From: a virus
Virus record (IMG/VR): IMGVR_UViG_3300025168_000034
Span: 62,001 to 126,000 of that record
DNA: 64,000 bases
Reading direction: 5' to 3' (one strand)
The notes under the pieces were generated by a model that was given only the letters and a program-made list of their open reading frames with translations, was not told the DNA's origin and made no database searches. The translations under genes were made by a program, and so were the position numbers. This document shows positions 7,553-14,870 of the stretch, piece after piece (within the stretch, counting starts at the first letter, position 1; every line of letters starts with the position of its first letter).

Positions 7553-8923
7553 TTAGTCGATTAATTTGTTTAATTCTTCAAATTTATTTGCCAAAGCATT
7601 TCTGATTACTGTATCGTCATTGTTCATAACTTTTTTAGTAGCCTGTCCTAGTATTGTGTTCTCTTCATATATCTCAATACCACACACTGCCATGTTCATC
7701 TTACTTGGGAAAGTCAACCCATCGGGTCCAAACCGATTCTTTATTATATGCCATCTTCCAGTTCCACTAATCTTATCAGCAGTCTTTCTTGATAATGATA
7801 CAATAAAGTCAGCTACCATTACTTTAGTGTATGATTCAGCAATCTTATCTGCTTCTATCACTTCCATCTCAGCTGCACTTCTATTTGCTTGAGATGCTGT
7901 CCATAATGGTATCTTATGTAATCCAGCTAGCCCTCTCAACTCTTCATAGATACCTCCAAGTACCTGATCGTGTCTAGCGTTCTTATTCGATCCTGCGTCT
8001 CTTAGTAGATCGGCATAATCCAGGAACACTATATCTGGAACAGCTCCTTGTATTGCACACTTATCTAGGTGTGCTGCTATAGTATTTACAGTTGCAGTCT
8101 TAGTTGGATAGTATTTGATTATCAACTTACCCTTCAACTTTTCCATAGCAATCTCAACTTCTTCTTTATGATACTTCAAATCAGAAGTTGGGATGCCAGT
8201 GTAATAGCTGTCAAACCTTCCACCCACATAAGTGTCAGAAAGCTCTAATGTATAATACACAACATTCATTCCTTGCTTTGCACAATGCGCAGCTGCATTT
8301 ACTAAAGCCATTGATTTACCAATACCTGCAGGTGCTACAAATACTCCCATCTCACCTGGACCTAATCCACCATCGGTTATGTCATTAATGACTTCCCATG
8401 GAGTTGGTACAGTCTTTCTGCTATTCGCACTGAACCTTTCTTCTATGTGATCAATATACTCATGACCAATGTCTTTATCTGATCCAGCTTTCATAGCCTC
8501 ATCTACTGTGCTTTTAATTGCATCATACTTGCCTTGTTGAAGAAGTTGAACAGACTCTAGTATTGCAGCTTTTAGTTTCTGATTCTTACAAAAGTCGATT
8601 GTCTTGTCTTTTATGTAATCTGAATCTAAAGCATCTATATGTTTCATGACATCTTTTAGATTATCAATTACAGTAGTCTTTAGAACATCTTGTTCGATAC
8701 TATCAATCTCAACTTTCATCACCTCTAATGTCGGTGTTGTTTTGTATTCGTTAAAATACTTTGCAATAGTCTTTGCAATCCATTGTGATGATTCTGAAGA
8801 GAAGTATGTTGGATCAAGTATGTCGTGTATCTGTTGTAGGTATATTCGATCCTTAATTAGGACCGCTAACAGCTTACTTTGAAAACCAGCTCCGTATAAT
8901 TGAAAAGTATCTTGTGTTCCCAT
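7553..8923 (-). CDS. 41: replicative DNA helicase (gp41/DnaB family)
   Basis: The 456-aa protein has a DnaB-type N-terminal helical domain (residues 1-150). A RecA core follows: Walker A APAGIGKS at about 197-204, the YYTLELSD segment and Walker B DIVFLDYADLL. Then come WTASQANR, the sensor Gln block, and an arginine-finger region around HIIKNRFGPDG. This is the organisation of T4 gp41, the hexameric 5'-3' helicase that pairs with the primase. The start is fixed by an early-type promoter whose TATATTCA box ends 5 nt from the ATG. The primase gene at 59608-60531 carries the same promoter type, so the two primosome parts are probably co-timed. Confidence 0.92.
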   Translation of the reverse strand: MGTQDTFQLYGAGFQSKLLAVLIKDRIYLQQIHDILDPTYFSSESSQWIAKTIAKYFNEYKTTPTLEVMKVEIDSIEQDVLKTTVIDNLKDVMKHIDALDSDYIKDKTIDFCKNQKLKAAILESVQLLQQGKYDAIKSTVDEAMKAGSDKDIGHEYIDHIEERFSANSRKTVPTPWEVINDITDGGLGPGEMGVFVAPAGIGKSMALVNAAAHCAKQGMNVVYYTLELSDTYVGGRFDSYYTGIPTSDLKYHKEEVEIAMEKLKGKLIIKYYPTKTATVNTIAAHLDKCAIQGAVPDIVFLDYADLLRDAGSNKNARHDQVLGGIYEELRGLAGLHKIPLWTASQANRSAAEMEVIEADKIAESYTKVMVADFIVSLSRKTADKISGTGRWHIIKNRFGPDGLTFPSKMNMAVCGIEIYEENTILGQATKKVMNNDDTVIRNALANKFEELNKLID

Positions 8924-8928
8924 GTGGA

Positions 8929-8959
8929 TGAATATACGGTTTATTAATGTAACTTACAA
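8929..8959 (-). promoter_or_regulatory. early-type promoter, TTG-N20-TATATTCA
   Basis: On the minus strand TTG (complement of 8957-8959) is followed by 20 nt, including CCG, and TATATTCA. The helicase ATG follows 5 nt later. Also readable as TTGTAA-N17-TATATT. Confidence 0.7.
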
Positions 8960-9997
8960 CAAGTTTGTGTATTGATTTATTTTGGTGGTAACATCTCGTA
9001 ACCACATTTCTGGATTACGTATAGCGTTTGTCATTCCATCTTCGATTAGTAGTCTGTGAAATGTCATCTTTGCTAAGCTACGTCCTTCAGCATCCATAGT
9101 ATCATGTATGCGAAGTTGTGTAGTTGCGTTTAGTAGTGTTTCACCTAGCTGCATTATCTCATGATACAACTCTATATCTTTAACATTATTCTCCACAATG
9201 TTGTAGGCTTTAATTTTAGAGTCTTGCACCAGATCTTTATTGTAGCTGAAGAATTCTTTGAGATTGATTACTTCTTGTTCGGCCATCCGTGGCCATCTCT
9301 TCAATATTGTCTTTAGCTTTAGGCCGGGAGCTCCTGGAATATTATCCGAGGAGTCCCCTTCCAAAGCTCGATACACTGCGAAGTTTTGAGGAATGACTCC
9401 ATACTCACTATACACATCATCTTCATAATACAATTTCTTTTTCGTTGGGCTCCATACGTGTACGTTATTGGATACCAGTTGTAAGAAATCCTTATCGGAT
9501 GACATAATAAATGAGTGGGAGTCTTTCGGTGTAAGTATGTTATTTGCGATGTAAGCAATTACATCATCAGCTTCTGCTCCATCTAAAGTTATTACGGTGA
9601 TCGGTAAAGTCTCAAGATAGTCAATCAATCTAATTAATTGTTCTAGTTGATTATCTTCCTTGTCTACGGATTGTGCTCTGTTGAGCCTAATGCTGACTTT
9701 ACGTGTTGCTTTATATTCTGGATACAGCTTTCTTCTAGCAGCTGATCCATTTTTACCATCAAACACGACAATGACCCGAGTAGGGCTCATCGTCTTGATA
9801 GCGTGACCCATACTAGATAAGAATCCTGAGATCCCACCGCAATGCTCACCATTAGCGTTTAGGGTGGGTGTTGCTGAGTAAGCTCGTATAAATGTGTTTA
9901 ATCCGTCTATGATTAATACTCGGTCGTCTCTATGTTTAGATTCTTCTGTCTCACGCAACTTTAATTGATTGAGCAATTTAGCATACTTATTTTTCAT
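8954..9997 (-). CDS. rnh: 5'-3' exonuclease / RNase H (flap nuclease family)
   Basis: The 347-aa protein has the FEN/PIN-type acidic sites: VLIIDGLNTFIRAY (first Asp), VIVVFDGKNGSAARRKLYPE, GAEADDVIAYIA (Asp pair) and MSSDKDFLQLV. A helix-hairpin-helix-like region follows at GDSSDNIPGAPGLKLKT. T4 RNase H has this arrangement and removes Okazaki-fragment primers. The stop-start overlap with uvsX (4 nt, ATGA) indicates translational coupling within the recombination/replication operon. Confidence 0.88.
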   Translation of the reverse strand: MKNKYAKLLNQLKLRETEESKHRDDRVLIIDGLNTFIRAYSATPTLNANGEHCGGISGFLSSMGHAIKTMSPTRVIVVFDGKNGSAARRKLYPEYKATRKVSIRLNRAQSVDKEDNQLEQLIRLIDYLETLPITVITLDGAEADDVIAYIANNILTPKDSHSFIMSSDKDFLQLVSNNVHVWSPTKKKLYYEDDVYSEYGVIPQNFAVYRALEGDSSDNIPGAPGLKLKTILKRWPRMAEQEVINLKEFFSYNKDLVQDSKIKAYNIVENNVKDIELYHEIMQLGETLLNATTQLRIHDTMDAEGRSLAKMTFHRLLIEDGMTNAIRNPEMWLRDVTTKINQYTNLL

Positions 9998-11154
9998 TCC
10001 TCGTCTTGGTTTAGTGGTGTATCAATTCCTTCCATATTAGAGGTGTCAATTGTCAACTCATCCGGATCAATTTCCGTCTGTGTTTTGTAATGCGATATAC
10101 TATTCTGTTCAATAGCATTTTTGCAATACGCTCTAACCTCTGGTCTCTTGAGTATGTCTCTCCACTCTTTACTTTGGAATTTAACAACCTCTCCAGTATC
10201 CTCCATTATGAGGGTGTACCAAGATCCTCCCACTGTTATAACTTTATACTTCTTGAGTGTGTCTAACCAACTAGCGTCATCATCTATTCCAGAATCAAAG
10301 TATATACTAAACTTCGCTTTCTTAAAAGGAGGTCCATATCTATTCTTTACGACTGTGGCTTGTGTGTTTACGCCAATTATATCTCCATCACTATCCTTGA
10401 TCTTACCAACAGCTTGAAGTCTCACTCTACAGCTTGCATGGAATGGCAAAGCCTTTCCTCCACTTGTAGTGTATTTGTCTCCAAACATAGCGCCTAACTT
10501 TTCTCTCAACTGATTTGTAAACGCTAAGATTACTTTCTCTTTTCCAATAAGATTGGTTATCTTTCTTAACGCTTTCGACATAATAATAGCTTTGGATGTA
10601 GCCCATCCATCTTTATCATAGTCAGCATCTTGCTCTATCTTCGTGGTAGCTGCTGCTACTGAATCTACAACAATTGTAACAAGTCTGTCTTTACTAGTCT
10701 TACGAATATCAAGTATAAGATTCTCTATTGCTTCAAAGATGTCTTCAATTGTATCCATTGGTAGGTAAAGCATGTTCTTGACATCAACACCAATTGCAGT
10801 AAGAAACTCTTCACTTAGTGCATTCTCAGTATCAATGTAAACTGCTATACCACCTTTCTTCTGAGTATTAGCTAATAGGTGAGCTGCGATCAGAGATTTA
10901 CCGGACGCTTCAAGCCCGGTAAATTCTGCGATTCTTCCTACTGGTAATCCTCCGTTAGGTCGATTTGATATGGCAAGGTCTAGATCTGTTGATCCGGTTG
11001 ACACCCAATCCGAAAGATCGGTTTGTGTTTTCTCTTCTCCTAGGAAGTGAACAGCTTTGAAGTCTTTAAACTTCTTATTTAGACTTGATGCCAACTCTTG
11101 AGCTAGCTCGTCCCTTCCCGCTATTTCATCGGGTGTAACTTTTGCTTTTGCCAT
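9994..11154 (-). CDS. uvsX: UvsX/RecA-like recombinase
   Basis: The 386-aa protein has Walker A GLEASGKS near residue 80, AVYIDTENALSEEF, Walker B VTIVVDSVAAATT, FTNQLREKLGAMFGDKYTTSGGKALPF (DNA-binding loop region) and a Gly-rich RYGPPFKKAKF. The match to RecA-family recombinases is clear. The C-terminal acidic tail (LNQDEE) is typical of RecA/UvsX. It would drive recombination-dependent replication together with the gp32 gene just upstream and the gp46/47 fusion at 56-59 kb. The gap to the ssb gene is 5 nt. Confidence 0.93.
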   Translation of the reverse strand: MAKAKVTPDEIAGRDELAQELASSLNKKFKDFKAVHFLGEEKTQTDLSDWVSTGSTDLDLAISNRPNGGLPVGRIAEFTGLEASGKSLIAAHLLANTQKKGGIAVYIDTENALSEEFLTAIGVDVKNMLYLPMDTIEDIFEAIENLILDIRKTSKDRLVTIVVDSVAAATTKIEQDADYDKDGWATSKAIIMSKALRKITNLIGKEKVILAFTNQLREKLGAMFGDKYTTSGGKALPFHASCRVRLQAVGKIKDSDGDIIGVNTQATVVKNRYGPPFKKAKFSIYFDSGIDDDASWLDTLKKYKVITVGGSWYTLIMEDTGEVVKFQSKEWRDILKRPEVRAYCKNAIEQNSISHYKTQTEIDPDELTIDTSNMEGIDTPLNQDEE

Positions 11155-11159
11155 AACTG

Positions 11160-11924
11160 TTATGAATTAAATAAATCTCCGAATGCTGTTGAGATGTCTT
11201 CTGTTGTGTTTGCCGTCTTAGCTCCAGTAATTGGTGCCTTCGTAGTAGTAGCTTCGCCACCTTCACCAGGCTTCAACCAATCCTCTAATGCAACTTTCAT
11301 ATCGTCATACGATAGCTCAGTAAACATCTTTGTTAATTCTGGTTGCTTGTTAACAATCATTTCTGCAACATTCTTATCTTCTGTTGCTGGTGTTGTGTTA
11401 GGCTTAACTCTAACATTGTAAGATGGATAGCCACCCTCCTTGTCTGGAGCGATGTGTTCGATTGTTACGTCACGACCGTTTGTTAAGTCAGTGATATCTC
11501 CATAATCTGGATCTGTGATTACTCCTAATAACTCAGAGTATATCTTCTTACCAAAAGCATAGAACTTAACTCCTTCAGATTCTTGTCCTCTAACAATTAC
11601 GGGAGTGTAACATCTGAACTTTGGTTCCATCTTTCTTCCCATCTTCCAATCTTCTTTGTCTCCAGTGCTTTTAAGCTTCTCTGCAAATTCAAGTACAGGA
11701 TCAGGTCTTCCAAATGAGCTCGGAGAGATCATTGTTTTCTTTCCTATATCGTAATGAAAATAAAGTTCTTGAAAAGGGTTTGATTTGTCGAACGAATAAG
11801 GTACTATTCTTACTTGTGATTTTCCGACTGGTGGTTTCCAGAATACATCTGAGTTTCTGCTTCCACCGCTTGTTGTTTGAAGCTCTTGCAGCTTCGCTTT
11901 AATTGCATCTAAATCTAGTGCCAT
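11160..11924 (-). CDS. 32: single-stranded DNA-binding protein (gp32-like)
   Basis: The 254-aa protein opens with MALDLDAIKAKLQELQTTSG, then FWKPPVGKSQVRIVPYSFD and PFQELYFHYDIGKKTMISP, which match the N-terminal and OB-fold start of phage gp32. The middle carries EPKFRCYTPVIVRGQESEGVK in the place of the gp32 core. The C-terminus is acidic and ends DISTAFGDLFNS, a typical protein-interaction tail. I see no complete zinc-binding set. It binds ssDNA at the fork and during recombination. A 137-nt leader separates it from an early-type promoter at 12062-12092, unlike the leaderless pattern of other early genes. Confidence 0.88.
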   Translation of the reverse strand: MALDLDAIKAKLQELQTTSGGSRNSDVFWKPPVGKSQVRIVPYSFDKSNPFQELYFHYDIGKKTMISPSSFGRPDPVLEFAEKLKSTGDKEDWKMGRKMEPKFRCYTPVIVRGQESEGVKFYAFGKKIYSELLGVITDPDYGDITDLTNGRDVTIEHIAPDKEGGYPSYNVRVKPNTTPATEDKNVAEMIVNKQPELTKMFTELSYDDMKVALEDWLKPGEGGEATTTKAPITGAKTANTTEDISTAFGDLFNS

Positions 11925-12061
11925 TTTTTGTTTTGTTTTTATTGGTTTATATTTATATTTAACTGTCCTATTAAGTATCGGGTATCTTGTTGAGCTATTT
12001 CTTTTTATTTCTTTGTACTATATTTATGCTCTTATTGTACCGCTGACTTAATACATTAGAC

Positions 12062-12092
12062 TAACTATACTGCTTTTCTACCGTATTTGCAA
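12062..12092 (-). promoter_or_regulatory. early-type promoter of the ssb-uvsX-exonuclease operon
   Basis: On the minus strand TTG (complement of 12090-12092) is followed by 20 nt and TATAGTTA (complement of 12062-12069). It also reads TTGCAA-N17-TATAGT, a good sigma-70-like pair. The next ATG is 137 nt downstream, leaving a long leader. Confidence 0.65.
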
Positions 12093-12100
12093 CTTTTATT

Positions 12101-12475
12101 TCATTGTAAATGTTTTATTTCTACACTCCTAAAAGATCCATCTCGATTAGTAAGTAGTAGGCGATTAGTAAATTGGGTCCAATCAACACGATATGTTTTA
12201 TCTAACACACCATTGTTTTGCTCGCGTATTAATGCATTAAGGGCATTAATGCTATACAATGTTTCTGTATCTTTTTTGCGATTGATTGTAATTGTGTCTG
12301 ACATTCTGCTTTGCGTATTGAATGTATTGTATATGCAAACAACTGAAGAGTCTTCAGTATATTGATAGCATCTCATGTTTGAAACATTTTCAACTTGATA
12401 AGTTTTGTGAATGCGTGTAATGCAAGAGGGTAGCTCCGACACGGTCGTAAAGGTGCAAAGTAACTGAGATCTCAT
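12101..12475 (-). CDS. hypothetical protein, 124 aa
   Basis: No family is recognised. The protein has five Cys in its first half and a charged, helical second half (INALNALIREQNNGVLDKTY; RVDWTQFTNRLLLTNRDGSF). It starts 3 nt after the coiled-coil gene and ends 9 nt before the ssb promoter, so it fits the operon tiling. A plus-strand frame over the same DNA has no matching context. The first 35 residues are less convincing than the rest and translation may begin at an internal Met. Confidence 0.55.
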   Translation of the reverse strand: MRSQLLCTFTTVSELPSCITRIHKTYQVENVSNMRCYQYTEDSSVVCIYNTFNTQSRMSDTITINRKKDTETLYSINALNALIREQNNGVLDKTYRVDWTQFTNRLLLTNRDGSFRSVEIKHLQ

Positions 12476-12478
12476 TTA

Positions 12479-12740
12479 TTATCCTGAAGTTTCGTCGGGC
12501 TTCTCAGATGCTGCTTTACCTTGTGCTGTTTTTAAGACTGCTATTTGGTCCTGCAGAGCTTTGATTTGCTCCTCTTTTGTTTTAATTCTTTGGTCCATCT
12601 CCTTCTTCTCTGCGTCAATCTCTCCTTGAGTCTTTTCTGCTAAAATTTTTTTTGAATACTTAATATTGTTTTGCTGGAAATAGCTCTCCAATCTACGGCG
12701 AACTTTCTCCTTCAATACCTTTCTCTTATGATCCTTCATA
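12479..12740 (-). CDS. small coiled-coil protein, 86 aa
   Basis: From the ATG at 12740 the protein reads MKDHKRKVLKEKVRRRLESY, then a heptad-rich stretch (EIDAEKKEMDQRIKTKEEQI; KALQDQIAVLKTAQGKAAS), a long coiled coil. The frame extends upstream to 12766, but I choose 12740 because CTATTTATA sits 3 nt before that ATG, as in two other late genes. No enzymatic motif is visible. It could be a virion assembly or scaffold-type protein. Confidence 0.6.
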
Positions 12741-12743
12741 CTT

Positions 12744-12752
12744 ATAAATAGG
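12744..12752 (-). promoter_or_regulatory. late-type box CTATTTATA
   Basis: It ends 3 nt from the ATG at 12740 (CTATTTATA-AGT-ATG), and decides the start of the coiled-coil gene. Confidence 0.55.
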
Positions 12753-12753
12753 A

Positions 12754-14079
12754 CTAAGTTGTGCAAAAATCTAAATTTGCGTAATTATTTCCTTGCTTTA
12801 CTTTGATAGGAAATTTATACAAATCTATTGATGCTGGTATGATTTTATTCATTAATAAATTCTTATGACGGTTGTGTACATCAAATAATACACTATCATA
12901 TGTGTAGAGTATTGGTTTACCTTTGATTCCAGATTGTACAAAATGCTCAGCCATTGTACTTAACATCTCTACATTATATTCAGTCTCCATCATCTGAATG
13001 TAGTAGTTGAAAAAGGTGTAAGGAGTAACATCTTTGTAGTTTTCCCAATACATCACTCTGTGTGATATCGGACTCTCTACACGATAGTTTTCTCTCTTTT
13101 CCCACAGATCCTTTACAAAGGCATCTGTTTTTGCAAAGAATGGTATATGTAAATAATCCTTACGTATTCCTCCATACAGTTGTCTGAATGTATCTTCTTT
13201 AGCTTTAGATATTTGATCTTGTGTAGGATTGTCTGTGTTGTGATAGTGCTTAGCTAAATGCTCGTAAACATTGTCTTCACCAAAATCGTAATCAATTAGT
13301 GTTGCAATAATTCTAGGATGGTATGAGTTAAAATCTAATTCTACTAAACACCCATCATCACCATACCTACTAACAAAGCATTCACGTGTCTCATCTTTAG
13401 GCAATGCTGCATAGTTTACTCCTCCAAAGCGATTACTAGGTCTTCCGGTAGTTGTGTAGTAGTTGTATTGCGTGTAGCATTTGTCACCAACTCGGCTAAA
13501 GGTTTTTCCAAATCGTTCTTTATACCTTTCCTTATCTACACGTAATCCACTCGACTCAATCCAATTAAACACTCCTCGAAGTTTGTTTGCATAAAAATCA
13601 TAACCGCTAGGAACATTAATATCTATGAATTGATTACATATACGATCTACTCGCTCTTGTAGTTTGAGTAATGATATAAGTGAGTTTGTTTTCTTACATC
13701 CTGACATGCTACGATTATATCGTGTAACCATCACACCTGATTCTTTTTCTAGCTTTTGTCTAGTTCTAAGATAGTGTATCATATCAAGGTCCATGAATGT
13801 TGGTTCTGATCCTAATTGAAACTCATAATTTTTAAAAAGATGAATATCTGTACAGAATAGTAGGTTAGAAAACTTACTCAACAAGGATAGTGACATATTA
13901 TAAACAGCCTCTGGATGATCTACTCCTACAATATAGGATGGACCTAAGTGGCCTTCTTTAATTGCTAATGCAATAATCTTATTCTGTGTAGAATGTACTC
14001 GATCGTCTTCTGGGATTGGCACTATGAATAGTGCTTTGTCTTGCAATTCTAGTAACTGCTGTTCGCTATCTATAACCAT
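12754..14079 (-). CDS. short family-A DNA polymerase
   Basis: The 441-aa protein carries family-A (Pol I) landmarks in order. TTTGRPSNRFGGVNYAALP (about 209-227) is the T-x-GR-x-S motif. VELDFNSYHPRIIATL (about 246-261) is motif A, D-x-x-S/Q...R. KEDTFRQLYGG (294-304) is the end of motif B. LYTYDSVLFDV (391-401) is motif C with the catalytic Asp but without the usual His and Glu around it. Only about 200 residues precede the polymerase core and no intact 3'-5' exonuclease motifs are visible. It is roughly half the length of E. coli Pol I. It may be the replicative polymerase or an accessory one. An early-type promoter abuts its start. Confidence 0.8.
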   Translation of the reverse strand: MVIDSEQQLLELQDKALFIVPIPEDDRVHSTQNKIIALAIKEGHLGPSYIVGVDHPEAVYNMSLSLLSKFSNLLFCTDIHLFKNYEFQLGSEPTFMDLDMIHYLRTRQKLEKESGVMVTRYNRSMSGCKKTNSLISLLKLQERVDRICNQFIDINVPSGYDFYANKLRGVFNWIESSGLRVDKERYKERFGKTFSRVGDKCYTQYNYYTTTGRPSNRFGGVNYAALPKDETRECFVSRYGDDGCLVELDFNSYHPRIIATLIDYDFGEDNVYEHLAKHYHNTDNPTQDQISKAKEDTFRQLYGGIRKDYLHIPFFAKTDAFVKDLWEKRENYRVESPISHRVMYWENYKDVTPYTFFNYYIQMMETEYNVEMLSTMAEHFVQSGIKGKPILYTYDSVLFDVHNRHKNLLMNKIIPASIDLYKFPIKVKQGNNYANLDFCTT

Positions 14080-14083
14080 AATG

Positions 14084-14114
14084 TAACTATACGCTTTTTT
14101 TATCTAGGAGGCAA
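14084..14114 (-). promoter_or_regulatory. early-type promoter, TTG-N20-TATAGTTA
   Basis: On the minus strand TTG (complement of 14112-14114) is followed by 20 nt and TATAGTTA. It ends 4 nt before the polymerase ATG at 14079. The TTG lies inside the end of the preceding gene. Also TTGCCT-N17-TATAGT. Confidence 0.65.
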
Positions 14115-14858
14115 TGGTTCGGGTGGAATAATTTTACCAGATTGCAAATCAAAAGTTCTTTTTAGGGTTGGTTTATTCCCACTTGTTAGCTTGTTGTTAG
14201 TTAATAATGCTTCTGGATTACCGAATTCTGTTTGAGCGGTAGGCACTGCAAATTGTATATAATTGCTAATAAGAGATGGCAAGTCGGCAACTGTTTGAGA
14301 TGCTATGCTTACGCGTTCTTTGTTAGTTTTTTCTATAAACTCAATGGTTCCAGTCAACTGCCACAACACATCTACATAATCGTAAATATTAGAATCAATT
14401 CCAAAATCACTACCAAACTTATCCCTTTGTGCTGAATCAATCTCTACTGCAAAATTGCCTGACCCTCGTCGTTGTACAAAAAACCTTGTGTCAAACCCTA
14501 ACTCATACATTCCATCAGAAGGTCTGACAAGGTATGTATATGGTATAGGGTCTACGTGATCTTTAAGAGGTGTTACGAATTTGTGTAATCTATCATAAAC
14601 AAAATTATCCATGTCGTCATAATATGGTAACAGTTGAATACCGTTGTCTATACGTCCTTGTGGTTTAGTAGGACCAGTATATGTTTTTCCATCGTTACGT
14701 CTATGATACTCTCCTATATATTCTTCACCCATTCTTGTAGTAAACTCCCCACCTTTAGTGTACTTATAAGATTGCTCACTCCTTATAATCTGTCCAGGTG
14801 TAGGTCTATTAAATCCTTTTGATTTTTTTCTATTACGTTTACTTCCTCTCTGTCCCAT
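14100..14858 (-). CDS. putative baseplate/tail structural protein, 252 aa
   Basis: After a basic start (MGQRGSKRNRKKSKGF) the protein has a beta-rich middle (DGMYELGFDTRFFVQRRGSG) and a C-terminal Pro-rich tail ending EPLPPR. I do not recognise a domain. It is the last gene of the baseplate run, directly after the probable hub protein, and is preceded by a late-type box ending 3 nt from the ATG. A virion role is inferred from position; its exact part in the baseplate is unknown. Confidence 0.6.
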   Translation of the reverse strand: MGQRGSKRNRKKSKGFNRPTPGQIIRSEQSYKYTKGGEFTTRMGEEYIGEYHRRNDGKTYTGPTKPQGRIDNGIQLLPYYDDMDNFVYDRLHKFVTPLKDHVDPIPYTYLVRPSDGMYELGFDTRFFVQRRGSGNFAVEIDSAQRDKFGSDFGIDSNIYDYVDVLWQLTGTIEFIEKTNKERVSIASQTVADLPSLISNYIQFAVPTAQTEFGNPEALLTNNKLTSGNKPTLKRTFDLQSGKIIPPEPLPPR

Positions 14859-14861
14859 GCT

Positions 14862-14870
14862 TATAAATAT
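14862..14870 (-). promoter_or_regulatory. late-type box ATATTTATA
   Basis: The box ends 3 nt before the ATG at 14858 (ATATTTATA-AGC-ATG), inside the end of the preceding gene. Confidence 0.5.

Noticed and set aside
7501-7560. Possible tRNA or riboswitch (B12) before nrdJ
   Set aside because: The 91-nt gap has no cloverleaf and is too short for a cobalamin riboswitch; only two late-type boxes are visible.
12087-12365. Plus-strand frame of 92 codons
   Set aside because: It lies opposite the 124-aa minus-strand gene and over the ssb promoter, with no plus-strand promoter or neighbour.
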